This document shows, in pieces, positions 1 through 12,355 of a stretch of DNA of 64,000 bases. Both the position numbers and the translations under genes were made by a program. Position 1 is the stretch's first letter; the number at the start of each line of letters is the position of its first letter. The stretch comes from Ettlia oleoabundans. Taxonomy: Eukaryota > Chlorophyta > Chlorophyceae > Chlamydomonadales. The notes beneath the pieces are model-generated. The model worked only from the letters and a program-made list of their open reading frames with translations. It was not told the DNA's origin and did not search any database. The stretch lies in contig JAAMXP010000508.1 of assembly GCA_019693395.1 (NCBI GenBank), positions 62,001 to 126,000 on the forward strand, in the 5' to 3' direction.

Positions 1-384
1 AGCAACAGGACTGCCAGGGAGGGGGAGGCAACTAGTGCACAAGGGAACACGGTGGGGACAATATGCGAGCGATTTTGTCTGATGCGCGCCAGCTGGACAG
101 ATACACACGCACCGCCGACGATCATATCTTCCGGGGTGCCACACACCCAGTGCATCAGCAGTTTCTCGGTGAAGGCGACTTGGCAACCAGCGGCCAATGC
201 CCTGCCAACGGACCCGGCCACCCGCCCAACAGTGTGCTGCCGCCGCCCCTTGACCTAGGTCAACCCGCCCGAACCCCCATTCCCACGGCCCCCCACCCCC
301 CCAAGCCTTCGAAAAGCTTGCACATCTAGAAAGTTCGTAAGGCAACCAATTATACTCCAGCACAGTGCCGCACCCTGCTTTCAC
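1..384. other. No gene recognised; window edge
   Basis: Short open frames here overlap on several strands and show no family motif or splice-phase continuity. The stretch is rich in CA and CCC runs. It probably holds intergenic DNA or the untranslated end of a gene beyond the window. Nothing supportable was found. Confidence 0.5.
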
Positions 385-645
385 CGCACCCTGACTGTTT
401 GCTCGGCTAAGCCAGCTACCGTGCCAGGCTCCAGCCGCCGGCGCCCTTGGGCTGGTTGCAGGCAAGGCGGGGTAAAGGGTGACAATGTCTGTGCTCTTGG
501 GCACCGCCCAGCAGCAGTCTCTGCAGACACTGCTGCTCAAAGCAGCACGACGCAAAGTGCGGTAACCCACACGAAAACAGCCCTGCCACAGGCGCCGCCC
601 ACCCAGCTGGCTCTGCCCTTGCTTCAATTCTTGCCAAGGACTTGC
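385..645 (-). pseudogene. Truncated inverted copy of the SMG9 3' end
   Basis: Read on the minus strand, this stretch aligns base by base with the last exon of the intact SMG9 gene at about 4700-4937 and runs about 25 bp past its stop codon into the 3' UTR. Shared blocks include the run encoding KGAGGW, the TAG stop and the following AGCAAACAGTCA. Compared with the intact gene, the copy lacks about 11 nt in the middle and one nt further on, so its reading frame is broken and then restored just before the stop. No upstream SMG9 exons (P-loop, ligand domain) lie between here and the next gene, so it cannot be a complete paralogue. It lies inverted on the far side of the phosphatase gene from its parent. 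I infer a partial segmental duplication of genomic DNA followed by decay. Confidence 0.8.
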
Positions 646-1005
646 GTCTGCTGCTCAGTGGCCCATGCCTCCTTGACTGCCCGCCGCTCAGGTGTAAAGG
701 CCTCGTCAGCAGCACTTGAACATGTGGAAATGGTGCTCCATGCAACGTGTGTTGATGGTTACTCAAAGAGTAGGAGGAGTGTGCTGAAGGGGATGACTCA
801 CACGAGGGTACAGAAGTGTGAGTAGAAGTGGGTAGCCCGCCAATCTGCATTGCTAGCAGAAGTAGCACAAGTGGTAGCAGCGGAGGGTCATGAGCCGGGG
901 GGGATGCATTAGGCAGTTGACTACAAGGAGTTGGAACCTCTGGGAGGCACCAGCGGCTGCTTCACCCAAGCTCAATGGCAGAACCTCACAGGTCTGCCAT
1001 GCAGC
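646..1005. other. Intergenic; 3' flank of the IBR5-like gene
   Basis: I see no coding signal here. The right part should hold the 3' UTR of the minus-strand phosphatase gene, but I found no TGTAA motif on that strand close to its stop. Confidence 0.4.
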
Positions 1006-2702
1006 TTATTCCATCATATCTGCCTGATGCTGCTGTTGATTTGGCTGCTGTGGCTGCTGCTGCTGGCTGGCCCCAAACACAAAACCCGCCTGCGAGGGCG
1101 ATGCACCAAAGTTGAGGCCCGGTTGCTGCATGGCATTGAACGATGGCACACCACCCGACGCAGGAGCTGCTACAATGCCGGCTACTGGACCGCCCGCGGC
1201 GCCAAACACGGGCCAGCCAAAGGGATTCACGCCTGGAGGCTGCTGCTGCTGGCCTGACAACACGGCACTAGCTGGCTGTTGGCCCACCGGGACCTGGAAG
1301 CCGCTAGCATTGGGGCCCAGCACTTGAAGCTCCGCTGCGTGCAACCGTGCCGCATCATCCTTGGTGATCGCAATCTGCGGCCGGCGGTCCTTTACCCAGT
1401 AATAAGCCTCACTGCGACAAACAGGGGTGACAAATAGCACATATGCGGCCACCGGTTAGCTTGCATCCGGCCCAAAGGTAGCCAGCAAATGCATCGGGGT
1501 CAGATGCACATTAACCTCCACCCCGAGCACAGCAAGGCCTGATATTCCACCATCTTACAGCCCTCGAGACCTAGGCCTTATGCGCCGTGAGCGGTCCACC
1601 CTGGATGCGCATCAATACCGTTTGCCGCGGCCTCCCTGGTCTCACCTCAGGCGCCAGCTGTTGCGACGCATGAGATAATACACTACCACCGCTGGTGACC
1701 GGGACAGCCCGCTCATACAATGTGCAAGCACCTTGCCCCCCTGCCGCTGCACCTCTTCTGCAACCAGCCAAGAAAAAAGGGGGGATAAACAATAAAAACA
1801 CTTACACACAGTACATGCAGGCTACTCAATTAGCCATGATGTAATGCAGTGCTAGGACATGAGCATATCAAACCCAACACATTGGAACACAGATAGCTGC
1901 TTGTAAGTCACTCCCCCATTGCCAGGCTCGGGGCTCTGTGATGGGCACCTAGGAAGCTATAGCATTCATCAAATGGCGGCGGGCTAGCGGAGACTGTGTG
2001 GTAGGTGAAGGAGTTCTTGTACAGGGCCTGGCAGCTGGGCACAGTCTGCAGCAACAGGGAAGCAGTTGCACAGCACCAAAGCAGCTTATGCACCACAGGG
2101 CCAACTATCACTATGGACGAAGCACCACGCTGCGGTTCGTCTGATAATGGATGTGTATGTCACCAGTAACAAGAAACGGATTGGCAACAGCAAGCAGGCA
2201 TCAAGCAGGCACGCAGCAGCACCATAACAGGCCATCCAACAGCCTCACGTCCAGATAGAGTGCAGCTCGGTGCAGCTAGCCCACATTCAATATGAAGCTG
2301 ATGCCCAGAGTCTTCAATATTTCATGGCGAGAGGCATGGTCGTAGCTTCCCAGGAACAAGAAGCCAGGCACAATCTCAGAGGGAAAGGCGCTAGGTGGCT
2401 TGACCGCTGCTTGCGCGGCGACGGGGCAAGCCCCTCCCGCTGGCACCTCCAGCCTGTGGCCGCATATGCTGCAGGGTTCGCCACCATAGTACTGCACATG
2501 GTGTCACCTCACAAGCACGTCAGTGACAGGGCAGTGGGCAGCACGTTTGAGCAATGGGAGTGCGGGGCACTGAAGAGTGGTGGGCAAAAGAGCCAGGGTG
2601 ACCAACTACAACAGCCACCGCAAGAGGTGAGGAAGGTGGACTCACATCATGGTAGTGGCCGCACAGCTCGCATGGCTCCTCTCGTTCACGTTTCTGCTTC
2701 AT
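1006..2702 (-). CDS. IBR5: IBR5-type dual-specificity protein phosphatase
   Basis: Protein phosphatase of the plant IBR5 (indole-3-butyric acid response 5) family, which dephosphorylates MAP kinases. Five exons in transcript order: 2702-2646, 2491-2285, 2045-1949, 1757-1646, 1411-1006; 292 residues, all phases consistent. The N terminus carries a paired CxxC module (CELCGHYHD then CSICGH), as in Arabidopsis IBR5. It is followed by FLFLGSYDHAS and LYKNSFTYH, both typical of the family. The catalytic loop HCMSGLSR places the nucleophilic Cys near residue 134 and the Arg near 140. WVKDRRPQ closes the fold. After it comes an algal C-terminal tail of roughly 100 residues rich in Gln, Pro and Gly with one NPFG motif, longer than in plants. 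The start is the first Met, directly before the KQKREREEPC motif. The gene is divergent from SMG9 across about 380 bp. Confidence 0.93.
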
Positions 2703-3082
2703 GGCATAAAGAAATGGCCAGGGAAGGCACGGGCGCCGCCACCAGACTTCGTTGGCGCTGCCGCCCGCCGCCAACCACCGCTGTTGGGGATGCTGGGCTG
2801 GCCGGGGAGATAACGGATGTGTCGGCGATCGTGCTGCCTTGTAAGCGTCCGCTGCGCGTCTCGACTTGAACAAGGTTTTGGGCTTGCAATCAAAGAGCCC
2901 AGTTCGGCCGGGCTGCTGCTGTTGCTGGCTGGCTTGATCTTTAAAGCAAATGGTGCTATTGCGAAATTAGCAGGCCACTCCCAGCGCGGCTGAGGCTCTC
3001 GACTCCTTTCTTGAAGCCCAATTCCATTTCCACGCACTAGGGCTGCCTTGCACGTTGGGAACAATGATCCGCACCTTGCACA
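2703..3082. promoter_or_regulatory. Divergent intergenic region, IBR5-like / SMG9
   Basis: About 380 bp separate the two start codons, so both 5' UTRs and promoters must lie here. I do not recognise a TATA box or any named element. Confidence 0.4.
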
Positions 3083-4937
3083 ATGAGCTACCAGCCCCCA
3101 GCCCGCGCGGTGCTGCGTAAGGCGGCTCCACAGGCCACCACTGCGCCGGCGGTGCAAGTGGATGGCCAGAGCAGCGCAGCAGAGGCCGAACTAAGCGAAG
3201 CATCGGGACGAGGGGAATGTCAGGTATCTATCAAACGAGTACGAGGCGCGCAGGAGTTGCAACACCGCTGCTTGGCAACCACCCGCTCCCTGCACCCCCC
3301 GCGCTCTTGCCTGGACCCGCTCTGGCCTAGCTTTCCTGACTTCGTTGCTAGCAGGTTGTGGAGCCTTGCCGCCTGTTGGATGCTTCTAGCTGGCAGATGA
3401 TCCCTCAGGCTGTGGCCGCGGTGCTGAGCACAAACCAGCATTTCACTGTGACTGGAGTGCTGGGGGCGCAGGGCCTGGGCAAGTCGGCCTTCCTCAACCG
3501 ACTGCTGGGTGAGAGCTGGCCGCCAGCAGCATAAATGCTGAGTAGGACAAGACTCCAACATCTGTTTCAGAAGCTTGCAAGAGTTCCCTGTGCATGCATA
3601 CAGGCAGGCAGGCAGGGGGCATATGTTTTATTGCTGTGGTGGGATACTTTGTGCCCGCACTTGAGGCTCTGCCTTTTGAGTCTTGCATCATTGATGCACC
3701 ACACGTGCCTTGCAGGATTTGCTGGCGAACTGCCCACGGCAGGGCCGCACCCCACCCCCGCCTTTCCTGTGTGGCCATGCGCAGCAGAGGCAGGATCTGG
3801 GCGGCGACATTATTGGCAGCACTGCACACGTGGCGTAGAGCTGAGAGTCAGCTCAGACCGCCATGTGGCGCTTGACACACAGCCCCTCTTCTCAGCCTCC
3901 GTCCTGACAGACATAGTGGCAGAGTGGGAGCAGCAGCCACCGGCAGCCTTGGCGGCTCCTGCCCTGGCAGCTGCGGGGGAGGGCAAGGCGGCGGCAGTGC
4001 CTTATGAAGGAGTGCAATGGTTGGCACAGGCACAGCTGGCTGTACTGCTGCTCAGCACCTGTCACCGCGTGCTGGTCTTCTGTGAGGGTCTGGGGGATAC
4101 CGCACGGCGCACTTGGGAGTTCCTTCTGACGGCGGAAATGCTGGCACGGGGCATCCCTGACCCCAGCTTGCCTCCCCGAGACGCGCAGCAGCAGGCAGCA
4201 CCCAGCGGAGCCACCACAGCAGCCATACCACCCAGTGCATCAGGGCCGTCGCCGGTGCGGCATGCACCAACACAGGAGCACTTGGCAGAAGTCGTGCTCG
4301 TGCATGTGTTGCCCAGCAATGAGGAGCCAACCCTCGCTCAGCTACAGCTGTTGGAACAGCAGCTGGCTGCATTCTTTGCCGGCTCACGCGTGTGTCGCCC
4401 AGGTGAATGGCTGCGCGCTGTTGCTTATGTCTTGCTGGTGCATCACATAGAATCTGTGTATCCGACCATTTACCTGGTGCCAAAAGGTAGTAAAAATTCT
4501 TTCGTGCTACCATATGGCACAGTGTCTTAGATGGTTCAGCCCGCTAACTGGGTCCTCTTAGCAATTATGCTGCACACCGCGCGCCTGCAGGGCCGCTACG
4601 ATTGTTGGATCACTTGCAGCGATGCGACAGCGTTGCACACCCCAAAGTGAGCAGCAATGGCAGCACCGAGGGCATGAGTTACTGGGTGCTCCCCTCCCTT
4701 GGCAGCAGCCAAAGCAGGGCAGAAGGCGACCCCGCTGGCTGGTTGGCGCTTGTGGCTGAGCTGTTGTCCCGGCCATGCCCGCCCTTTGCGCGCCGCTGCT
4801 CCGAGCAGCAATGGCTGCGGGGTTTTGCGGGCGACTGCTGGCGGGCGGTGCGCAAGAGCACAGATGTGGCCACCTTCTACTCCCGCCTTGCCCGCACACA
4901 ATTCAAGGGCGCCGGCGGCTGGGGCCTCGCGCGGTAG
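3083..4937 (+). CDS. SMG9: SMG9-like nonsense-mediated decay factor
   Basis: SMG9 pairs with SMG8 to regulate the SMG1 kinase that phosphorylates UPF1 during nonsense-mediated mRNA decay. Four exons: 3083-3223, 3355-3508, 3716-4402, 4591-4937; 442 residues with consistent phases. A G-like domain begins with HFTVTGVLGAQGLGKS, whose P-loop spans residues 84-91, followed by the family signature SSDRHVALDTQPLFSASVL and later LLSTCHRVLVFCEGL and VVLVHVLPSNEEPT. The C-terminal exon carries the conserved region that ends WRAVRKS and FYSRLAR. It is somewhat shorter than human SMG9 because the disordered N terminus is abbreviated. A decayed fragment of the last exon lies inverted near the left end of the window. 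The gene converges on the methyltransferase gene to its right. Confidence 0.9.
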
Positions 4938-5227
4938 CCGGCTTGTACACACAGCAAACAGTCACAAAGGAAGTTGCTGTGCCTTCTGCTGCGCAACGTG
5001 CAAGGGTATGGTTGATTGCTTGCGTGATTCGGCCCCTTTTCAGTTGAAACCATGCTAAGGGAACCATGCTATGGGCTCCGGTGTATGCTTTTGGAATGTG
5101 TTCAGCGAGGGCAAGGGGCGGGCATTTGGGTCATTGTGGATGCTTGCTGCAGGATGGCGTAAGTTCCATGAAACACGGCCCAACACATGGTTTGGTGCCA
5201 TGGCGGCTTCAGGGTGTACCAGGGTTA

Positions 5228-7188
5228 CTACAGCTCCAGGGTGATTTTGTGCAGAAAAATACGATTTTTAGCAGCTTCCAACTCCGACAGATGCTGGAAC
5301 CTGATGGATGGCCCAGCATCTGGGTGATCATTATCGTCACTAACGCCACTGCTGTTGTTGCAGATGCATCCACAGCCATTTGGAACTCCACATTCCAATG
5401 CTGCTCCTGCTACTGGCGCTCTTGCTGCTGACGCTGCTGCGTCGGCTCCATTGGCACTGCCAGCAGTGTCGCCTGCAGGACCCACCAACTGCTGGATGCA
5501 GATGGCGGGGTCCGCCTTTGCTGCCGCCAGGAACTGGCGCAGGGTGGCCTCATTGCGCAGGGTCGTCGCCAGGAATGCCGCCGGCGGCTGTCGCTGCTGC
5601 CCTTCTTGAACAGCGCCACCAAATGTGGCTTTTTCTGTCGGGGCTGCTGCTGCTGCTGATACGCTGATACCATCCTTGTTGTGTGTTTCTGGTGCAGCTG
5701 CTGCAGCTGCCTGCAACACTTGCTTCAGAAGTGCAAGCAGCACAGGAATGACTGTTGGGTCGTAAAGCAGGTCTGCCCCTAGGACCAATGTCGGCTGCTG
5801 AGACGTGGGCCCTGCCTCGCCACTCCCACTGCCACCACCGCCCCAGCCATCCTCCCAATGCAGCTGCCGGCAGTCGGCCCACTGTGCCCCGCCGCTGCTG
5901 CTGGTGCTGCAAACGGCAGACTCACAGGACGTGCCTGCTGAAGCGGTACCGGCTGCCAGCAGCGGCACGCCATTCAGCTGCAGGTTGAGCCGGCAGTTGG
6001 CCACTGTGTGCGCATCGCCGTCGGTGCAGATAATGCCAGGGGCTCCGCAGCGATGCAGCGCCACTCCCACCATGCCTGCCCCACAGCCAATCTCCAGGCA
6101 GCAGCGGCCTGCAGGATAAAGCAGCAGTGTGCCACCAGGCTTTCAGAGTTCACTGAGAGGCATACAGGCAGGCGGGCAAATTGCTCAGTCGACACCAAAC
6201 AGAAAAGCAGCAGTTTGCAGAAGCAGGCATCATGTGCGTGTTCTCCACTGCTGCAGTCGCCAATGGCCCCACCTACGAACAAATCGGGGTGGCTCAGCAC
6301 CCACTCTGACAAGAAGAAGCCCGCCTCCCACTCGTGGCAGCCCGTGCCGCCCTCTAGTAAATTCAGCGACACATGCAGCGCCAGCAGTCCGTGCCGACCA
6401 TTGCCGGCTGTGATCGGCAATAGCGGCGGCGGTGACGGATGCAAACCCTCATGTTCGCAGCCTTCGGCCTGCCGCTGCTCCTCTTCCTGCTGCTGCTGCT
6501 GCTGCTGGTATTGCACCGTCTGCTGCAGTCGGTAGTAGTCAGCTGCCTGCTTCTCCAGTGCTACCAGCTGCTGCACTATGGAAGCGACAGCTTCATGCGC
6601 GGGCGCATAGCTGTACAGCTTGTAGGTCCAGCCGGTCTGAGGCTGTGGCAAGACTAGGATGTCTGCATCACTGCATTGGCTGCTGGTACTACCTGACTGT
6701 GCCAGGAGGCATTTGCTATACAGCTGCATAAGCTCCTCGCACACCTCCTGCCCCTCCTGCTCAGCAGCAAGCACCACCGCTCGCAGCACCCGCCTGCGGG
6801 TGACGGGTGTGGGGCAGGAAGGGCAGGCGGGCGGGCATGTATCCACCAGGGCTAGGATCATCCCACCAACTCCTGTTAGACTGATCCTCGTCAACAATTA
6901 TACCAACCAGGTACTTAATTCACTGCGGCCTCGAATAACCCACCTCTGATAGTCAGCTTGCAGCGGCAGCATGGACGCCAGCGGGCTGGACCAATGGGAC
7001 AGCAGCGCGTGTTGAACGCTGGGGGTCGTCAATCCATCGTCATCAAGTGCACGAGCTAACGTGCAGAGCAAGGAGGGACTGGCTCGCTGCCAGAGCGCGC
7101 AGGCAAGACGCCAGCGATGCCTAAGTGTTTCACACGCGTACTGCGGATGCCATGGATCACCCATTGATTTCTTCAAGTTGGTTAACAT
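5228..7188 (-). CDS. EEF2KMT: EEF2KMT (FAM86)-like protein-lysine methyltransferase
   Basis: Class I SAM-dependent methyltransferase of the FAM86 group; the animal and yeast members methylate a lysine of translation elongation factor 2. Exons in transcript order: 7188-6944, 6793-6273, 6108-5228; 548 residues. The N-terminal helical region (HPQYACETL, LQADYQRRVLRAVV) matches the FAM86 N domain. Motif I is LEIGCGAGMVGVAL near residues 260-273, then CTDGD, and LVLGADLLYDP as the post-motif acidic strand. ATTLRNEATLRQFL and KNRIFLHKITLEL close the domain. Unlike animal homologues it carries a Gln/Glu-rich insert before the SAM domain and small Ser/Gly inserts, which explain the extra length. I start at 7188; a Met at 7164 is equally possible. 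The annotation as an eEF2 enzyme is by family, not demonstrated. Confidence 0.85.
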
Positions 7189-7393
7189 AAATCGTACTTT
7201 CAATTGGGATAAAGGCGCCTAGCGCGCTCACCACACACCCCCTGCTGCGCCTCTGCTGCGTCAGTCGCTGGCGTGCTTGGGCACCATAAGACCCACATTT
7301 TCTGCCCGGTCACGCGCATCGTGGCGTTCAGACATTTTCTCGAGCGGCTCAAAGGGCCCGTTGAGTCGCAAGAGCCGTGACCGCTAGCGGCTT
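7189..7393. promoter_or_regulatory. Compact bidirectional promoter, EEF2KMT-like / CYP97A
   Basis: Only about 205 bp separate the two divergent start codons, so a shared promoter is likely. I see no recognisable core element beyond general GC richness. Confidence 0.45.
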
Positions 7394-10300
7394 ATGGAGC
7401 CGACAAGGGCTGTCGTGTGCGGCAGCAGCTGCAGCGCATTTTCGGGCGCAAGGATAGCGGTGCCATCGGTCAAACCGCCCGCCCGGCAGCAGCAACACCG
7501 GCGGCTTAGTGTGGCAGCAGCAGGCGGCCAGCAGCAGCCCCCCAAGCCGCCATCGGGAGGCAAGAAACCCTCCGGCAGTTTAGAAGACGTACGTTTTACG
7601 GTGTTGATTGGACCGCAACGCCTAGGCTGGACAGCCGCGGCGGGTGGCGGACGAGCGCTTGCACCGCACGCTGGCTGCTTGACGCTGCCCGTCTCCCAGT
7701 CAGCATTGTGCGAAACTCGGGCTTGCACTCTGCATGCAAAAGTATCAAAGGTCCATTGCTTGCTGTTGCTCCACTGCCTTGCATACTTGCATACAGCCTG
7801 CCGCCTGAATTCCCGCCATTGGTTGTGAACGCCTGCTTCGTGCCGTGCCGCCGTGCCCTCTGCTTGCAGCGGATAGCCAGCGGGGAGTTTACAGATGCAG
7901 GATCAACCAAAGAGCGGCTGACCCGCCCCATCCGCCGCGCGCTAGCCAAAGACCCTGTTGGGCCAGGTGTGTGGGGCACATGTTAGCTTTGCTGCTACCG
8001 TCGAGAAAACTGCAAGGGCATGCGTTGGTCAAGTGCTGCCGGTTGGTCCGACGGCCTTCGCACCTCATCGCAGCTGTCTCTTTGGTCATTGCAGCTCTCT
8101 TTGCCTCACCTTTGTTTGTGAGTCTCTGCTGGATTCGCCCCCCTCTCATCTGACTCCACAACCCCTCTGTTCGCCCCCGTACATTAGGCCGAGCCATAGC
8201 AATGCAGCTAGCTAAGATTGGGCAGCAATGGCAGCGAAGTGCAGCACAGCGGATGCCCACCGCCACCGGTGACATTCGGGAGATTGTGGGGCAGCCGGTG
8301 TTTGTGCCACTGTTCAAGCTGTATCAGGTGGGGGTCACCCTCAACTGCCTGTGCCCCGACATCAAGCAGCTGCATTTGATTTGATGTGCCATGTGCCGCT
8401 GCTTTACTGCTCCCACCTCGGCAGCACAACCTACAGTCAACCTAAAACAGAAGTGCAATACAAGCCACGCATCTGCTTTCTTCGCCTATAATCCTAGTTC
8501 TCCTGTATTGCATCCTGCGCTGATCCCACCAGTCTTGCCCACTGCCCTGCGCCTGTTCTGACGTACTTGGCCTGGTGTCATCTTATCCTGTTCCTGCCCT
8601 TTGGTTGTCTGCCTCCAGATCTACGGCAAGATCTTTAAGCTGTCCTTTGGGCCCAAGCAGTTTGTGATCGTGTCGGACCCGCAGCTAGCTAAGCATGTGC
8701 GTGCGGCACTGGTCCCTCAAGCAGTCATGCACGCTGCCATTTCAGACTGCTGCATGCTTGCATTGACGTCAGTCCTGCTCAGAATAGCGACTTCCAGTTG
8801 CCTCTGCCTAAGCCCTGCACTTGGCTTGATTGTGAAGCGCAGCTTGTGTCAATGTGTTGCTGCAGCGTTTGCGCCAGTTGCCACCAGTTCATTGCCAGCT
8901 CACTGCTGTCCTGCTACCACCCAACTTCCCTCGTGTGCCTCCTGACCCCCGCAATGTCCTGTCATATCTCTGGTATTTGCAGATCCTGCTTCACAATGCC
9001 AGCAACTACAGCAAGGGGCTGCTGTCGGAGATCCTGGACTTTGTGATGGGGCAGGGCCTCATCCCTGCAGACGGCGAGGTCTGGAAAATGCGACGCAGGT
9101 GCGGCTTCAATGCAGCACAGCGCCAGTCTGTGCTCAGAGAAATGCTGGCAGGGAAGCTTTAATGGAAGGTCAGCAGCGGATATAGGAGCCGGGTTTCTAC
9201 AATCTGAAGCGAAGAGACACAGCCACGTTGGCTCACTTTGCCACATCCAGCACAGCGTGCACTGCCGTACTACACCCTTACCACCAGCTGCCTTTGCGCC
9301 ACAGCTCACTGCCACCTCATCACCTTGACCAATGCCTCCTACCCTGCTTTGGTTGCAGGGTCATTGTGCCGGCGCTTCACAAGCGCTACCTGGCTGCCAT
9401 GTTGGAGATGTTTGGCGACTGTGCTCTGCACGGTGCCAACATGCTGGCTACCGCACAGCGGGTGGGTGGGGTGGGTTAGTGGGTTGCGAATGGGTGAATA
9501 GGTGTCTGTGCATCTTGCTCCTTCCTCCCCTGCACCCGCATTTTACTTCTGGCTTGTCCACCACCCAACCCATGCGGTTGATTATTTCCCAACCCATCGC
9601 CCTTTTGGCATGGCGGATTAGTCACCCTTATAATTCTGTCGGCTGTCAAGCTCAGGTTTGCATACCAGCAGCAATGCAACCCTGAAACAAGCGTCCCCCC
9701 AACTGGCCACTGGCGTGTGCAGGAGGGCAAGCCCGTAGAGATGGAGAACTTCTTCTCGCGTTTCGGTCTGGACATCATTGGCAAGGCCGTGTTCAACTAC
9801 GATTTTGACTCACTCACACACGATGACCCAGTCATTCAGGTACACTGTGGGGTGTAGTGGAGTGAATGGAGGAGCAGGCTTTGGGGGCCGGGTGTTTCTC
9901 CGTGACTTTCGTCCCGCATGCATGCACACACAGTTGCCACTAGCGCACAAATCCACGTTCACGCAGGCTGTATACACCACACTTCGCGAGGCTGAGTACC
10001 GCTCTACCTACCCCATCGCCTACTGGAACTTCCCGCCCCTGCGCTGGCTGGTGCCACGTCAGCGCCGCAATGATGCCGCGCTGCGCGTGATCAGCGACAC
10101 ACTAGACGAATTGATCGCAAAGTGCAAGAAGCTGGTGAGGAGCTGCCAGGAATCTACGCAGTATCTGATACAGCGCCAAGTACCAGAAATGGCTGCATAC
10201 TCCTGCTGCTAACTCTTTGTAGGGTGGGTTCGGGTTCACCTTGACCATCCACCTGGAAACTTGTGCTTGAATCCAAGCGCACATGTGTGTTTGTGTGTGC

Positions 10301-12355
10301 ATCAGGTTGAGGAGGAGGATGAGGAGTTTGTGGAGGAGTTCTTGTCCAAGGCGGACCCATCCATACTGCACTTCCTCATAGCATCCGGTGTGTAGCCCAG
10401 CCCGCAGGCAGGGTGGCGCACCACATGCTGCTGCACACAGCGTGTTTGATGCACTTTGGTGTGCAGATGGTGGCAGTATGGGTGTGCTGATGAGTGTAAA
10501 ATATGCCTAGGATTGTTTAGAAATCCCAGCAACGCAAACATTTTCATATTTACAGCAAACATGTTTATTTATCGATCAACCCTTGACCCCACCTTTCGCC
10601 GTTGCCCGCAGGCGACGACATTACCAGCAAGCAGCTGCGTGACGACATGATGACGCTGCTTATTGCGGGGCACGAAACCACGGCGGCTGTGCTCACCTGG
10701 ACCTTCCACTGTATGGTGGACAGGCCAGATGTGGTGGCACGCATGCGGGAGGAGGTGAGCCATCCTTTGTCAGAAGCCTGTCACTTGTTCTTGAATGGTG
10801 TGGTGATGCATGCGTAAGGAGGTGAGCCTTGCTACGCTCTACCTTGGAACAGCCTTGCCCCCCAACACGCCCTGTGCTCTGTGCAGATTGATGCTGTGCT
10901 GGGCGACCGAAAGCCCACCTTTGAGGAAGTGCGGCAGCTGCGGTATTGCATGCGTGTCATTAACGAGGGTATGCGCCTCTACCCCCAGCCGCCGGTGCTC
11001 ATCAGGTGGGCATGGGTGGTTAGTTGCAAGACCAACTAGGGTAATGGGCGGGTAGGGTACATGATTGGGTCGGTAAACTTTGTTGTAGGGTGCAAGTGCG
11101 CCGTGAGGATGGTTGGGTGGCGGGGGTGCACACCTGAGCCCCTGCCTGCTGGACGCCTCACCTGCTGTCAATCTGTGAGCCCACACTTGCTCTCTGCACT
11201 TGTGTGCCATGCTGCAGGCGTGCTCTGGGCGACGACGAGCTGGGAGGTTACCGGGTGCCGGCGGGTTCCGACATTTTTATCTCCGTCTGGAACCTGCACA
11301 GGTGGGTGGATGTGTGGTGGAGGTGACTAGGCTGCTTGCAATGGCAATTTCCGCACATAGACCACACCACCACTGCATCATACCACCATTCACCATTCTT
11401 CTACCTGCAACCCTCCGCCCTTGCATCATTTTTTGCCTCCTTGTTCTCCCCCCCCCTGCAGGTCCCCTGCGCTGTGGGAGGATCCCGACACCTTCAACCC
11501 TGACCGTTTCCCCGTGGATGCGCCCGTACCCAACGAGGTCACACACGACTTCAAGTACCTGCCCTTTGGTGGCGGCAAGCGCAAGTGCATAGGTGGGTGC
11601 TGCTTCAGAAAGATGAATGGGTTTTTGAGGTACCGAGGGAAGTGTGGGTATTAGAAATAGGAAGTGAGTTGTGTTGTATTTGTGTTTGCCTATGTCATCA
11701 TGATTTGAAGGTCCTCAGTCCCTTATGTTGATGTTTGCAGGTGACCAGTTTGCTCTCTACGAGGCCATCACAGCGCTAGCCATGTTGGTGCGACGATTCG
11801 ACTTTGAACGTGCACCCGACGCGCCGGCAGGTGCGCTCCCGGCTCCCTGACTCAGCCTAGCAGACCCTCCTAGGGTCAAGCTGCGCCAGCACGCATTCAC
11901 CTCTGGATATCTTTCCAACTCAGCCCTCTGCATATGCGCTTGTTGGCAGCAGCAACAACAGTCACGCACATCCGCCCTGCCTTCCTCCGCAAGGCCTGGA
12001 AGGCCCAAGTGGTGGCATCTGCAATAGTGCATGGGCTCTTTCCGCCGGGACACTACTGTGTGACCCATGAGCGCTGCTAAGCCTTTGCCCAACACTGTTG
12101 CTCGTTCGCCCGTTGTCATGCGATTACCCTGCTGCAGTTGAGATGACTACAGGGGCCACCATCCATACCACCAATGGCCTGTGGCTGACTGTGAAGCCAC
12201 GCCAGATGCCGCAGCCAGCTGAGGACATCAGCCCCGCAGCAGCAGCAGCGGCAGCAGCGGCGGCGGTAGCTGGCCTAGTGGATCAGCGTGAGCGTGAGAT
12301 GGCACTGGCCTTCACAGACGCCACTCAGCAGTCGGCCAGCCAACCGCAGGCTTGA
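7394..12355 (+). CDS. CYP97A (LUT5): CYP97A carotenoid beta-ring hydroxylase
   Basis: Plastid cytochrome P450 that hydroxylates beta-rings of carotenes, working with CYP97C toward lutein and zeaxanthin. Fifteen exons: 7394-7588, 7870-7966, 8200-8327, 8619-8696, 8983-9098, 9359-9461, 9723-9839, 9967-10134, 10306-10387, 10612-10754, 10887-11005, 11218-11301, 11462-11592, 11741-11830, 12138-12355; 622 residues, all phases consistent. Assignment to the A rather than C clade rests on [37 protein letters not shown] and [14 protein letters not shown]. The I-helix AGHETT is near residue 380, the K-helix is [16 protein letters not shown], and the haem loop [10 protein letters not shown] has its Cys near 519. 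[13 protein letters not shown] follows. A Gln- and Ala-rich N terminus looks like a transit peptide, and the C terminus has an Ala run. Confidence 0.96.

Noticed and set aside
421..868. Overlapping open frames on both strands suggesting a small gene
   Set aside because: The minus-strand frame is the frameshifted SMG9 tail copy and the plus frame is its shadow. I call it a pseudogene fragment.
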